Positions 45,081 to 55,275 of a stretch of 57,847 bases of DNA are shown piece by piece. The stretch is from Fictibacillus halophilus (GTDB lineage: Bacteria; Bacillota; Bacilli; Bacillales; Fictibacillaceae): contig NZ_JAEACF010000006.1 of NCBI RefSeq assembly GCF_016401385.1, forward strand, positions 1-57,847, written 5' to 3'. The notes beneath the pieces were generated by a model. The model saw nothing but the letters and a program-made list of their open reading frames with translations. It was not told the DNA's origin and ran no database searches. Each line of letters begins with the position of its first letter. Within the stretch, counting starts at the first letter, position 1. Position numbers and translations under genes: made by a program.

Positions 45081-45848
45081 CTATCGGTTCATGTTAAAAA
45101 TTCGGAACGCGTTGTCGGATGTTTTCTCTATGATGTCTTCAAGTGGAAGATCTTTTAATTCAGAAAGTGTTTCTGCAACATACTTTACATAAGATGGTTC
45201 ATTTCTTTTTCCTCTTAACGGATGAGGGCTTAAATACGGACAATCTGTTTCAATCAAGAGCCGGTCCATCGGAATTTCAGTAGCGACTTCCTTAACCTTC
45301 TTAGCATTCTTGAACGTTACTGGTCCACCAAAGCTTATGTAAAAATTCATATCCATGCATTGACGTGCAACTTCTATGCTACCGCTATAGCAGTGCATAA
45401 TTCCGCCAACTTCATGGGCTTCTTCCTCTTTCAATATGTCTACAACATCTTGCGTTGCTTCACGGTTATGAATAACAATCGGAAGCTTCACTTTTTTAGC
45501 AAGTCGAATCTGGCGTCGGAAAACTTCTTTTTGAACATCAGCAGGCGACTTGTCCCAATGGTAATCCAATCCCATCTCGCCAAGGGCGACAACTTTTGGG
45601 TGTGCTGCTAGTTCTTCAATCCAATCCAGATCTTCATCAGTCATGTCGATTGCATCTACTGGATGCCAACCTACACAAGCATAGATAAAGTCATACTGTT
45701 CTGCCAGTTGCATCGCACCTTTAATGGTTTCACGATCAAAACCGACAACAACTATATGGGTTACACCTTCATCTAACGCTCTCTGAATCACTGCCTCGCG
45801 GTCTTCTTCAAACTGTGTAGCATTTAAATGTGCATGTGTGTCAAACAT
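45081..45848 (-). CDS. tatD: TatD-family metal-dependent DNase
   Basis: 255 residues from the ATG at 45848 (MFDTHAHLN), after GAAAGGATG. The TIM-barrel metal ligands are visible: THAHLN at 4-9, GEMGLDYHWDKS near 91, PIVIHNREA near 125, HCYSG near 153, and IETDCPYLSPHPLRGKRNEP near 201. It probably acts on 3' ends of damaged DNA or RNA. Sixteen upstream codons in frame are not conserved in type. It follows metG, as yabD does in B. subtilis. Confidence 0.95.
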   Translation of the reverse strand: MFDTHAHLNATQFEEDREAVIQRALDEGVTHIVVVGFDRETIKGAMQLAEQYDFIYACVGWHPVDAIDMTDEDLDWIEELAAHPKVVALGEMGLDYHWDKSPADVQKEVFRRQIRLAKKVKLPIVIHNREATQDVVDILKEEEAHEVGGIMHCYSGSIEVARQCMDMNFYISFGGPVTFKNAKKVKEVATEIPMDRLLIETDCPYLSPHPLRGKRNEPSYVKYVAETLSELKDLPLEDIIEKTSDNAFRIFNMNR

Positions 45849-45998
45849 AGTGTACATCCTTTCAACTTTACAAATCTTATCACATTTTCCATTCATTCGG
45901 GTAACAGTAGCATTACAAGTTAGTTACAACGTAGGTTAAAAGTCCTATCTTTGACAGTAAAATTACAGGAAATGACTGCCAAATGAACTAAAAATGAC

Positions 45999-46028
45999 AA
46001 AAAAGCGGGGAATTGCTCCCCGCTTTTT
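45999..46028 (-). terminator. metG terminator
   Basis: Stem AAAAAGCGGGG with CCCCGCTTTTTT on the minus strand just after the metG stop. The spacer beyond has TGAC words at 45952, 45973 and 45995, a faint 21-22-bp spacing. Confidence 0.95.
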
Positions 46029-46032
46029 GTGT

Positions 46033-48024
<1,992 letters not shown>

Positions 48025-48140
48025 TTATAGTAAAGAAAACTTGGCTGACGCCACATCTTTCGCGTCAGCCTTAGTTGCGCTTATACTGTCTTCCTGAACT
48101 TGTGTCACATCGAAATACATCGTGCTATTTCTGATAGTGG

Positions 48141-48166
48141 AAAAAAAGCCCCTCCATTTAGGGACT
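48141..48166 (-). terminator. Terminator inside the metG leader
   Basis: 7-bp stem AGTCCCT with AGGGGCT (one G-U) around AAATGG, followed by seven T on the minus strand, 147 bp before the metG start and about 145 bp after the likely transcription start. It would end a short leader RNA unless prevented. Confidence 0.7.
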
Positions 48167-48320
48167 ATTGGTTCTTTACATTTAGGAAAAATATAACTGT
48201 TACGGGAAATGTATCTTTTTACAATATTATAAGAAACTGTTTGCATTAGGACATAAAAGTAAAAAAGTAAGCGAAAGATTTCTATGTAAATACTTTCATT
48301 ATTCTCTTTTCTTCCTTCAA

Positions 48321-48350
48321 AATATACCTAATGCATGGAAAGCGTGTCAA
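48321..48350 (-). promoter_or_regulatory. metG leader promoter (sigma-A)
   Basis: Minus strand TTGACA (48345-48350), 18-bp spacer, TATATT (48321-48326). Predicted start near 48312, giving a metG leader of about 315 nt. A second, weaker minus-strand match (TTGATT, 17 bp, TATTAT) lies near 48531-48565. The rest of this 711-bp divergent region holds the abrB control sites. Confidence 0.7.
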
Positions 48351-48504
48351 GGCATACTAGCTGATGGACGGAAAGGAAAATTGGATAGTATTTTTTCGTT
48401 GTTAGTTTTGTCGAAATTTGACGTATTATTTTAGCAATATTTCCAGTTAAATATTTTCATCTTTTACACATTCTTGAATTTTTTATGACAATATATGAAT
48501 ATAT

Positions 48505-48536
48505 CTTCCAATTCAGGGTTTTGGAAGTATTATAAT
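48505..48536. repeat. Inverted repeat beside a -10 element in the metG-abrB region
   Basis: CTTCCAA (48505-48511) and TTGGAAG (48521-48527), perfect 7-bp arms 9 bp apart, end 3 bp before a plus-strand TATAAT (48531-48536). No suitable -35 pairs with that TATAAT at 17 bp. The layout suits an operator between the divergent genes. Confidence 0.45.
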
Positions 48537-48595
48537 ATGGGTATAGTCTAGTAAAATCAATGGTAAAAGACAATAAAATGTTTAAGTCAAAACTA

Positions 48596-48624
48596 TTGAC
48601 GACAATTGGAAATCTTGGTAAGAT
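48596..48624 (+). promoter_or_regulatory. abrB promoter (sigma-A)
   Basis: TTGACG (48596-48601), 17-bp spacer, TAAGAT (48619-48624). This lies just upstream of tandem 0A boxes, as in B. subtilis abrB. Confidence 0.85.
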
Positions 48625-48639
48625 GTTCTCGTAGGATTT

Positions 48640-48656
48640 TGTCGAATTCTGACGAT
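48640..48656 (+). promoter_or_regulatory. Tandem Spo0A boxes repressing abrB
   Basis: TGTCGAA (48640-48646, perfect 0A box) and TGACGAT (48650-48656, near match) start 10 bp apart, one helical turn, just downstream of the abrB start region. In B. subtilis Spo0A-P binds equivalent tandem boxes to shut off abrB at the onset of sporulation. Confidence 0.85.
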
Positions 48657-48705
48657 TTAAATAGATAGGGAAATCTTTTATATATTTGAGAGGAGAGATT
48701 TTATT

Positions 48706-48990
48706 ATGAAATCTACAGGAATTGTACGTAAGGTGGACGAACTAGGACGTGTCGTTATTCCAATCGAATTACGCCGTACTTTAGGAATTGCAGAGAAAGA
48801 TGCTTTAGAAATTTATGTTGATGATGACCGTATCATCCTTAAGAAATACAAGCCAAACATGACTTGTGCAGTAACTGGTGAAGTTTCTGATGATAACTAC
48901 ACAGTTGCAGGCGGAAAGATCATCCTTAGCCGTGAAGGTGCTAAAGAAGTAATGGAAGAGCTTCAAAAGCAACTTCAAACATCAAAATAA
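48706..48990 (+). CDS. abrB: Transition-state regulator AbrB
   Basis: 94 residues, the only plus-strand gene. The N-terminal swapped-hairpin DNA-binding domain (STGIVRKVDELGRVVIPIEL, then LRRTLGIAEKDALEIYVD) and the C-terminal multimerisation region (NMTCAVTGEVSDDN, LSREGAKEVMEELQ) match B. subtilis AbrB. It represses post-exponential genes until Spo0A-P turns it off. GAGAGGAGAG precedes the ATG. Transcribed divergently from metG and convergently with rsmI. Confidence 0.98.
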   Translation: MKSTGIVRKVDELGRVVIPIELRRTLGIAEKDALEIYVDDDRIILKKYKPNMTCAVTGEVSDDNYTVAGGKIILSREGAKEVMEELQKQLQTSK

Positions 48991-48994
48991 GCCT

Positions 48995-49032
48995 AAAAAA
49001 CAAGAGCCTTCGCTTTAGAAGGCTCTTTTCCT
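48995..49032 (+). terminator. abrB terminator
   Basis: Perfect stem AAGAGCCTTC with GAAGGCTCTT then TTCC on the plus strand. A T-run also follows in the minus direction, so it may serve the convergent rsmI unit. Confidence 0.9.
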
Positions 49033-49062
49033 TTGTTTAAGTTTAATCTTCGTTTCTCTTGA

Positions 49063-49198
49063 AAGTGATTGATTTCCGTTTCAGGTGCTCGCTTTCCGCG
49101 GGGCAGGCGGTGAGCCACATTCTTAACGTTTCACTTTTAAGTGTCTCACCTGCCCACCTGTCCCGCAGGAGTCTCGCACCTTACACTCCAATCAACTA
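49063..49198 (-). repeat. Palindromic intergenic repeat, copy 9
   Basis: Well-preserved copy on the minus strand between abrB and rsmI. The central stem is the CACTT/AATGTG type, as in copies 1 and 5. The outer arm is the common AGGTGC/GCACCT. The rest of the 332-bp spacer holds a 13-bp direct repeat, CTTATAGCCTACA (49301-49313 and 49315-49327), overlapping the rsmI stop. Confidence 0.92.
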
Positions 49199-49322
49199 TT
49201 CAATGAAGAAATAAAAGATATAAAACAACAACCTTAAAAAAGATAAAGCATTCTTAGGCTGTTATTGATGATTGTAAACTCAGCTTTTTCGAACCTCTTC
49301 CTTATAGCCTACAACTTATAGC

Positions 49323-50207
49323 CTACAGCCCGTGATACTCTTGGTAGACTTCCCGCTTTGGTACGTTTCGGTCTACTGCTGCTAATTTTATGGCTTCTTT
49401 TGGTTTTTCGCCTTTTTCTACGTAATGTTCTACGTGATCTTTTACTGATAAAGGTTCCCACCATTGTTCTTGCTCTTCTGCCTCGAATTCTTTATTTCCA
49501 CTGCCTTCTACTACTAAACAGAATTCTCCTCGGATTTCTGTGTCTCCTTGACTGAAGAACTCTGATACTTCTTGTAAGGTTCCGCGAGTGATTTCTTCGT
49601 ATTTTTTTGTGAGTTCTCGAACGACAGCGATGTTTCGATTTTCTAGAACGCCGCTCATGGCTTGAAGTGTTTCTTTTAGACGGTGTGGCGCTTCATAGAA
49701 AAGAAGGGTAGATGGAAATCGTTTTAGATTTTCCAGTTCTAGCTTTTTTTCTTTTTTTCCACGTGGTAGAAAACCGTAGAACGTAAACAATTCGGTATTG
49801 AGTCCTGATGCAACAAGTGCAGGCAGTGCCGCGTTTGCTCCTGGCAGCGGGATAACGGGTATGCGCTCGTCTACGCATTGAACGACTAATTCATAACCCG
49901 GGTCTGAAACACCAGGCATCCCTGCATCTGTAACAAGCGCAATCTGCTTTCCTTCTTTTAATTCTTCTAACAGCTTTTTACCGCTCTGCTGTTTATTATG
50001 GTCATGATAGCTTGTTAAGGGTGTGCTGATTTCAAAGTGGTTGCATAGTTTTTTTGTTTGTCTTGTATCTTCTGCTGCGATCACATCGGATTCTTTTAGT
50101 ATACGAATCGCGCGATATGTCATGTCTTCCAAATTGCCGATCGGTGTTGGAACTAAGTACAGCATGCCGCTTTCTATATCACTGCTGTAACTCTTTTGCT
50201 GCCACAT
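49323..50207 (-). CDS. rsmI: 16S rRNA 2'-O-ribose C1402 methyltransferase RsmI
   Basis: 294 residues from the ATG at 50207 ([10 protein letters not shown]). SAM-dependent tetrapyrrole-methylase fold: LYLVPTPIGNLEDMTYRAI near 16, AAEDTRQTKKLC near 43, TDAGMPGVSDPG near 90, IPLPGANAALPAL, and LLFYEAPHRL near 165. It overlaps yazA by 29 bp, suggesting coupled translation in the trmN6-yazA-rsmI group. Confidence 0.97.
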   Translation of the reverse strand: MWQQKSYSSDIESGMLYLVPTPIGNLEDMTYRAIRILKESDVIAAEDTRQTKKLCNHFEISTPLTSYHDHNKQQSGKKLLEELKEGKQIALVTDAGMPGVSDPGYELVVQCVDERIPVIPLPGANAALPALVASGLNTELFTFYGFLPRGKKEKKLELENLKRFPSTLLFYEAPHRLKETLQAMSGVLENRNIAVVRELTKKYEEITRGTLQEVSEFFSQGDTEIRGEFCLVVEGSGNKEFEAEEQEQWWEPLSVKDHVEHYVEKGEKPKEAIKLAAVDRNVPKREVYQEYHGL

Positions 50208-50478
50208 ACGAAACACTTCCCTCTTTTATCATTCTTTCTTTTTGAGCCCGGTTAAGCTTTTTCACTGCAAACTCCATACGCATCGCTTCTTGTTTGGTAG
50301 GAAAAGTCGCTTGAAAGACAAGCTTTAATGGACCTCTACCTCTCGTATACTTCGCGCCTTTTCCTTCTTCGTGCTTTTTAAGGCGTTTTTCTAAATCATT
50401 CGTATACCCCGTATAATAACTTCCGTCCTTACATTCGAGAATATATAGAAAATGCGTATTATTCTCCATCTTCGCCAT
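50179..50478 (-). CDS. yazA: GIY-YIG domain protein YazA
   Basis: 99 residues, a single UvrC-like GIY-YIG domain ([19 protein letters not shown] at about 8-26, [19 protein letters not shown], then a conserved Glu in KQEAMRMEF). Standalone proteins of this type are taken to be nucleases; the function is not established. It overlaps trmN6 by 20 bp. AGAGG precedes the chosen ATG. Confidence 0.93.
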   Translation of the reverse strand: MAKMENNTHFLYILECKDGSYYTGYTNDLEKRLKKHEEGKGAKYTRGRGPLKLVFQATFPTKQEAMRMEFAVKKLNRAQKERMIKEGSVSYVAAKELQQ

Positions 50479-51208
50479 AGAACATCCTCTTTAACTGTTC
50501 CGTGTATTGCCCGTCTTCCCCATACACCGTAATAGGAGGGAGAATATGAAGATCTGGTTTGCCATTCTTCATTCCTTCTATTAAAAGCATGTTCGCTTCA
50601 CTTCCAACTTTCGGATAGATCAGCTGCAGTTTTTTCGGTTCAAGTTTATACTCTCTCATATAAGCTAAAATCTCCATAAGCCTGTTCGGCCGATGAACCA
50701 TTGCAACTTTGCCACCTTGTTTTACGAGCTGACTGCTCACTCGAATCACATCTTCTAGTGAACAGTGAATCTCGTGACGCGCGATAGCAAGGTGCTCGTT
50801 CTGGTTAAAATCTTCTTCATGTACAGATGGGAAATATGGAGGATTACAAGTGAGGGCATCGAAGGCACCATAGCCATATGTAGCTGGAGCGTCTTTAATA
50901 TCAGCTAAGTCCATCTGGATCTGTTCTTCTAAATGATTTAACGCTACACTCCTCGTCGCCATACTGTGCAATCTTTCCTGAATCTCCACACCCGTAATTT
51001 TTGCTTTAGACCGCTTGCTTAACAAAAGAGCAACTGCACCGTTACCGCTGCAAAGATCAATAATCTTACCCTTTTGAATCGGAACCCAAGCAAAACGACT
51101 TAATAAAACGGCATCAAGTGAAAAAGAAAAAACAGAGGGGCTTTGTATGATTTTTAAATCTTCATGTACTAAAAAATCAATTCGTTCATCTTGCATTAGA
51201 TCACTCAC
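50459..51208 (-). CDS. trmN6: tRNA1(Val) (adenine-37-N6)-methyltransferase
   Basis: 249 residues. SAM methyltransferase with [16 protein letters not shown] near 49 and the N6-adenine catalytic motif CNPPYF near 119. It starts at GTG (51208), 7 bases after AGAGGG; an ATG four codons in is less well placed. The B. subtilis counterpart is yabB. Substrate assignment follows the TrmN6 family; glutamine and rRNA methylases share the fold. Confidence 0.92.
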   Translation of the reverse strand: MSDLMQDERIDFLVHEDLKIIQSPSVFSFSLDAVLLSRFAWVPIQKGKIIDLCSGNGAVALLLSKRSKAKITGVEIQERLHSMATRSVALNHLEEQIQMDLADIKDAPATYGYGAFDALTCNPPYFPSVHEEDFNQNEHLAIARHEIHCSLEDVIRVSSQLVKQGGKVAMVHRPNRLMEILAYMREYKLEPKKLQLIYPKVGSEANMLLIEGMKNGKPDLHILPPITVYGEDGQYTEQLKRMFYGEDGE

Positions 51209-51380
51209 AGCACTTCCCTCTCTTTCTTCTATATAATAGGTTAATCTTTTTAATGATTCTTGATTTTAGTGCGTAAAAAAAGAATGATTACTCCTGGAAT
51301 GTTATCTTCAAGGATATAGGTACAGTTTCGGGTCCCAAAACTGATCATGTTTATATACTTAGGGAGCATTCAGTTCGTCC

Positions 51381-51485
51381 AATCCAGAAGTTTTCATACC
51401 TAATCCAAAAATTTCGACCGTTTATCCACGAGAGTTGGCTCTCAATCCAAAAGTTTTCGCTGTTTATCCACGAGTCTACAATCGT
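51381..51485. repeat. 21-bp-period array between yabA and trmN6
   Basis: The word (A/T)ATCCA starts at 51381, 51402, 51423, 51444 and 51465, five times at exactly 21 bp. Units alternate between an AATCC(A)GAAG/AAAA type and a TATCCACGAG type. Nothing else was recognised in this 396-bp spacer except the yabA terminator. Confidence 0.85.
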
Positions 51486-51574
51486 CGACAAATTCCGTCA
51501 GCTACTACCTCTCACTTACCCTAGCTCAACGCTTACCTCGCAATCAACCTTAATTGCCACAAACACTGCCATAT

Positions 51575-51603
51575 AAAAAGAAGCCTTCCCATTTGGAAAG
51601 GCG
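51575..51603 (-). terminator. yabA terminator
   Basis: Stem GCCTTTCC with GGGAAGGC followed by TTCTTTTT on the minus strand, right after the yabA stop. Confidence 0.88.
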
Positions 51604-51604
51604 T

Positions 51605-51967
51605 TTATTTCTTATTTAAAAATGAAAGACAAAACAAACAATCTCCCTCTGAACGTACACTGCCATAATGAAGGTTGCAAATGTGGAACCCTTCTTGGTA
51701 GAGCCGCGCCAGGTTATCATAACCTTCACCTATATCAGTAGGTTCTTTCTTGGCTTTAGAGGCTACAGACTTTTTAACAGAACTCCGTTTTTGATCGGCA
51801 TTCAGCTTGTTTCGCAGATTTTCATTTTCCATCACGAGATGGTGGTTTTCTTCAATTAGTGCAGCCAAATGAGTCTTGAAATCTTCCAGTTGCTTTGACA
51901 GCACCGTGATTTGCTCTTCCATCTGTACTACGCGGGAAAATATTGTTTTCTTTTCCACGAATTCCAC
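51605..51967 (-). CDS. yabA: Replication initiation control protein YabA
   Basis: 120 residues. The N-terminal leucine-zipper coiled coil (about 5-60, [20 protein letters not shown]) tetramerises the protein. The C-terminal zinc domain has CNLHYG near 97 and CLFC near 112. In B. subtilis YabA bridges DnaA and DnaN to limit initiation. It follows ricT by 5 bp. Confidence 0.96.
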   Translation of the reverse strand: MEFVEKKTIFSRVVQMEEQITVLSKQLEDFKTHLAALIEENHHLVMENENLRNKLNADQKRSSVKKSVASKAKKEPTDIGEGYDNLARLYQEGFHICNLHYGSVRSEGDCLFCLSFLNKK

Positions 51968-51972
51968 CTCTT

Positions 51973-52806
51973 TTACTCTGTGGCCTGACTGAATAATTCC
52001 TCTCTCTTACCAGCAGCAAGCTCGTCCAAAGTGAACTCTGTCGTTCTTTCCATGGCTGGAATGTTCACTTGAATGACCTTCTCTAGCAAGTTCAAGCCGA
52101 CAACGCGACCAACACCATGAGGGGTCATAATCTCTTCACCAACATCAGGCATTTCTTCTTTAGCTTCTTCATAATAGTCGTTCTCATACTTCAAACAACA
52201 CATCAAACGGCCGCAAAGCCCTGAAATTTTAGCAGGATTTAAAGAAAGGTTCTGATCTTTTGCCATCTTGATGGAGACTGGCTCAAAATCTCCAAGGAAT
52301 GTTGAACAGCAAAGCATTCGCCCACACGGACCGATTCCGCCGAGCATCTTCGCTTCATCCCTAACACCGATCTGCCTGAGTTCGATTCTAGTACGGAAGA
52401 TAGAAGCCAGGTCTTTGACCAACTCCCGGAAATCAATTCTTCCGTCTGCTGTGAAATAAAAGATGATCTTGTTACGATCGAACGTATATTCAACATCGAC
52501 AAGCTTCATATCTAGCTTATGCTCGATGATTTTTTCCTCACAACTTTGAAACGCTTCCTTAGCGGCTGCTTTATTTTCTTCTACAGACAAAATGTCTTTC
52601 TGTGTCGCGAGCCGAACGACCTTTTTTAAAGGAAGAACAACATCATTCTCCCCGACTAGTTTCTTATCGATAACTACCTTGCCATATTCTATTCCACGCG
52701 CTGTTTCCACAATGACAAACGCGTCTTTTTTCACTTCAAGGTCGCCGGGGTCGAAATAATATACTTTACCCGCTTTTTTAAAGCGGATTCCCACTACCTC
52801 ATACAA
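51973..52806 (-). CDS. ricT: PSP1-domain protein RicT (YaaT)
   Basis: 277 residues, PSP1 C-terminal domain (about 60-150, [20 protein letters not shown]). A cysteine-rich stretch, [13 protein letters not shown] then LCGRLMCC near 160-200, supplies ligands for the iron-sulfur clusters of the RicAFT complex. That complex acts with RNase Y on mRNA maturation and influences Spo0A activation. It follows holB by 4 bp. Confidence 0.96.
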   Translation of the reverse strand: MYEVVGIRFKKAGKVYYFDPGDLEVKKDAFVIVETARGIEYGKVVIDKKLVGENDVVLPLKKVVRLATQKDILSVEENKAAAKEAFQSCEEKIIEHKLDMKLVDVEYTFDRNKIIFYFTADGRIDFRELVKDLASIFRTRIELRQIGVRDEAKMLGGIGPCGRMLCCSTFLGDFEPVSIKMAKDQNLSLNPAKISGLCGRLMCCLKYENDYYEEAKEEMPDVGEEIMTPHGVGRVVGLNLLEKVIQVNIPAMERTTEFTLDELAAGKREELFSQATE

Positions 52807-52810
52807 GGTT

Positions 52811-53800
52811 TTATCCCTCCCGTAATCGTAAAACCAACTGCTCCATCACCATCAAGGGGCTGACGTTGCTCCTGAGTCTAGCTTGAGCAGTCAGTATCGC
52901 TTGCAGGGCTTCACCCGTCTTTTTTTGCGAAGTGTGAAGAGCCTGCTGCTCTAATGCTTGAAGCTGATCGAAAAACACAACGTTTTCCGAGTTTGATAAA
53001 TGTATAGATAAAAGATCTCGATACCAGATCAAAAGTAGATTTAAAGCTAAACGTAACTGATCTTTTTCTTTGAAAAAACTTAAATACTGATCTTGCAGTA
53101 CAACAAGACAGTAATCTGGCCGGAGCCTCAAGTCCTCCGTTAATTGTATCACTTTGGCTCTTGCTTGTGCAAACCACTCTTCCCTACAAATTTCGAGTGC
53201 TTCCGCATAATCCGAAGTCAAAGAGGACGCTAACATAGCTACCGGCTTTGGTATATCTTCTTTTAGTAATTTTTCTAAAATCCCTTGTGGGGGAAGGGGT
53301 GAAAAGGTTAATGTCTGTGCTCTTGAACGAATCGTATCGAGCAAACGATGAACCTGTTCTGTTAAAAGAAGGGCAATCGTATCGCTTCCCGGCTCCTCTA
53401 AAAACTTTAACAGGCTGTTCGCGGCCTGAACGGTCATCTTATCAGCATGCTCAATAATGTACACCTTTTTCGAAGACTCCATCCCACTATAGGCAAACTC
53501 TTTTTGAAGTCCTCTTATCTGGTCGATCTTAATGTTTTGGCCATCAGGTGCGATGATATGCACATCAGGATGGTTGCCAGATGTAATCCTCTTGCAGTTC
53601 GGACAGCTTTCACAAGGGTTTCCATCCTCACTATTTCTGCAAAGAAACGTTTTAGCAAGAACCGTTGCAGTCGCCATCTTTCCTGTTCCATGAGCCCCTT
53701 CAAAAATATATGCATGAGCAAGGCGCTGTTTTCGTATACTGTTTTTTAATAATTTCACAACACGAGGCTGTGTTTTGCTGCACTCTTCCCAGCTCACCAT
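52811..53800 (-). CDS. holB: DNA polymerase III delta-prime subunit
   Basis: Clamp-loader subunit. 329 residues with an AAA+ fold whose P-loop is GAHGTGKMATA near 36, a zinc module CESCPNC near 62, and a sensor region HADKMTVQAANSLLKFLEEP near 105. Unlike many delta-prime proteins the P-loop Lys is kept. It lies 14 bp after yaaR in the tmk-darA-yaaR-holB-ricT-yabA unit. Confidence 0.96.
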   Translation of the reverse strand: MVSWEECSKTQPRVVKLLKNSIRKQRLAHAYIFEGAHGTGKMATATVLAKTFLCRNSEDGNPCESCPNCKRITSGNHPDVHIIAPDGQNIKIDQIRGLQKEFAYSGMESSKKVYIIEHADKMTVQAANSLLKFLEEPGSDTIALLLTEQVHRLLDTIRSRAQTLTFSPLPPQGILEKLLKEDIPKPVAMLASSLTSDYAEALEICREEWFAQARAKVIQLTEDLRLRPDYCLVVLQDQYLSFFKEKDQLRLALNLLLIWYRDLLSIHLSNSENVVFFDQLQALEQQALHTSQKKTGEALQAILTAQARLRSNVSPLMVMEQLVLRLREG

Positions 53801-53814
53801 ATCTAACTCACCTA

Positions 53815-54255
53815 CTACGTATATAAATTAACTAACAAGCCTTTAATTTCTCCGATTCTATCAAGCAGAGTGATCGAATCTTTCTCTTGGCTAAGAACAG
53901 CTTCTGTTAGCTGAATCAAATGTTCATCTACTTCTTTTACAAGTTTAAGGGTGCGCGATCTGCCTTGTTCGTTCCAGCTTTTATTCTGCTTAAGCTGCAT
54001 ACCGAAATCAACGGCTTCTTTTACAAAGCGTTGAACCAAGTTTTTATACAATTGCAGATCTCGTACCGTTTGTGATTGAAGCAGTCTCTTGCCTTGATTT
54101 TCTATATCACCTAACAGTCTTGTTAACTGTTCGGAATGCAACTTCTCACTTTGTTTGGATACAGCTTCACCAAAAGAAAGAGACGGCTTTTTCCCGATCT
54201 TTCCATCGTTCTGCTTCGTATCTAGAATGGGTCTTATATCTTGGCCAATTTTCAT
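53815..54255 (-). CDS. yaaR: DUF327 protein YaaR
   Basis: 146 residues, mostly helical and polar. Conserved-looking segments are LLGDIENQGKRLLQSQTVRD near 47 and YKNLVQRFVKEAVDFG near 70. No catalytic motif, signal peptide or membrane span is visible. Size and place match B. subtilis YaaR, of unknown function. It lies between darA and holB with 15-20-bp gaps. Confidence 0.9.
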   Translation of the reverse strand: MKIGQDIRPILDTKQNDGKIGKKPSLSFGEAVSKQSEKLHSEQLTRLLGDIENQGKRLLQSQTVRDLQLYKNLVQRFVKEAVDFGMQLKQNKSWNEQGRSRTLKLVKEVDEHLIQLTEAVLSQEKDSITLLDRIGEIKGLLVNLYT

Positions 54256-54273
54256 AATAACCCCTCAATATAT

Positions 54274-54618
<345 letters not shown>

Positions 54619-55263
54619 CTACTTTTCCTTATGATTCGATATAAGTTGATCTAAATCCTTTACGATCTCTCCAAACACAGCATCAGGGCTCTGTTCACCG
54701 TTAATACGAACGATTCGCTCAGTTTGTCGTGAAAAGATTTGTGCAAATCCTTCTCTCACTCGTTCATGATAGGAGAGATCTTTTTGTTCGATTCGGTCTA
54801 AGTTCTCAGTTCCATATCGAGCTTTCATTCGTTCTTTACCAACTTGCGGAGATACATCTACAAAATAACTGCGGTCAGGTACAAGTCCACTCGTTGCGAT
54901 ATTGTTTACCTGTAGCACTCGTTCTTCACCTACACCAAGTCCAAATCCTTGGTAAGCGAGCGACGCGTCAACAAATCGATCACAGAGTACGACCTTTCCT
55001 TCCTCTAATGCAGGAAGGATTTTTTCATGTACATGCTGTGCACGCGAAGCCGCATAAAGCAGAACCTCTGTAAGATCATGCATTTCTTGGTGCTCAGGAT
55101 CTAACACAAGTGCCCGTATCTTATCGCTGATATTTGTACCACCTGGTTCACGTGTTTGAATAAAGTCCACCTGATGTTTCCGTAAATATTCAGCAACCTT
55201 CGCGATTTGTGTTGTTTTTCCTGACCCGTCCGGCCCTTCTAAAGTTATAAATAAACCTTTCAC
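54619..55263 (-). CDS. tmk: Thymidylate kinase
   Basis: Phosphorylates dTMP to dTDP. 214 residues: P-loop EGPDGSGKTTQIAKV near 9, TREPGGTNI near 36, DRFVDASLAYQGFG near 95 (DR(Y/F) motif) and a short LID region. Length is standard. It follows yaaO by 12 bp. Confidence 0.97.
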   Translation of the reverse strand: MKGLFITLEGPDGSGKTTQIAKVAEYLRKHQVDFIQTREPGGTNISDKIRALVLDPEHQEMHDLTEVLLYAASRAQHVHEKILPALEEGKVVLCDRFVDASLAYQGFGLGVGEERVLQVNNIATSGLVPDRSYFVDVSPQVGKERMKARYGTENLDRIEQKDLSYHERVREGFAQIFSRQTERIVRINGEQSPDAVFGEIVKDLDQLISNHKEK

Positions 55264-55275
55264 TATTACTGCTCC

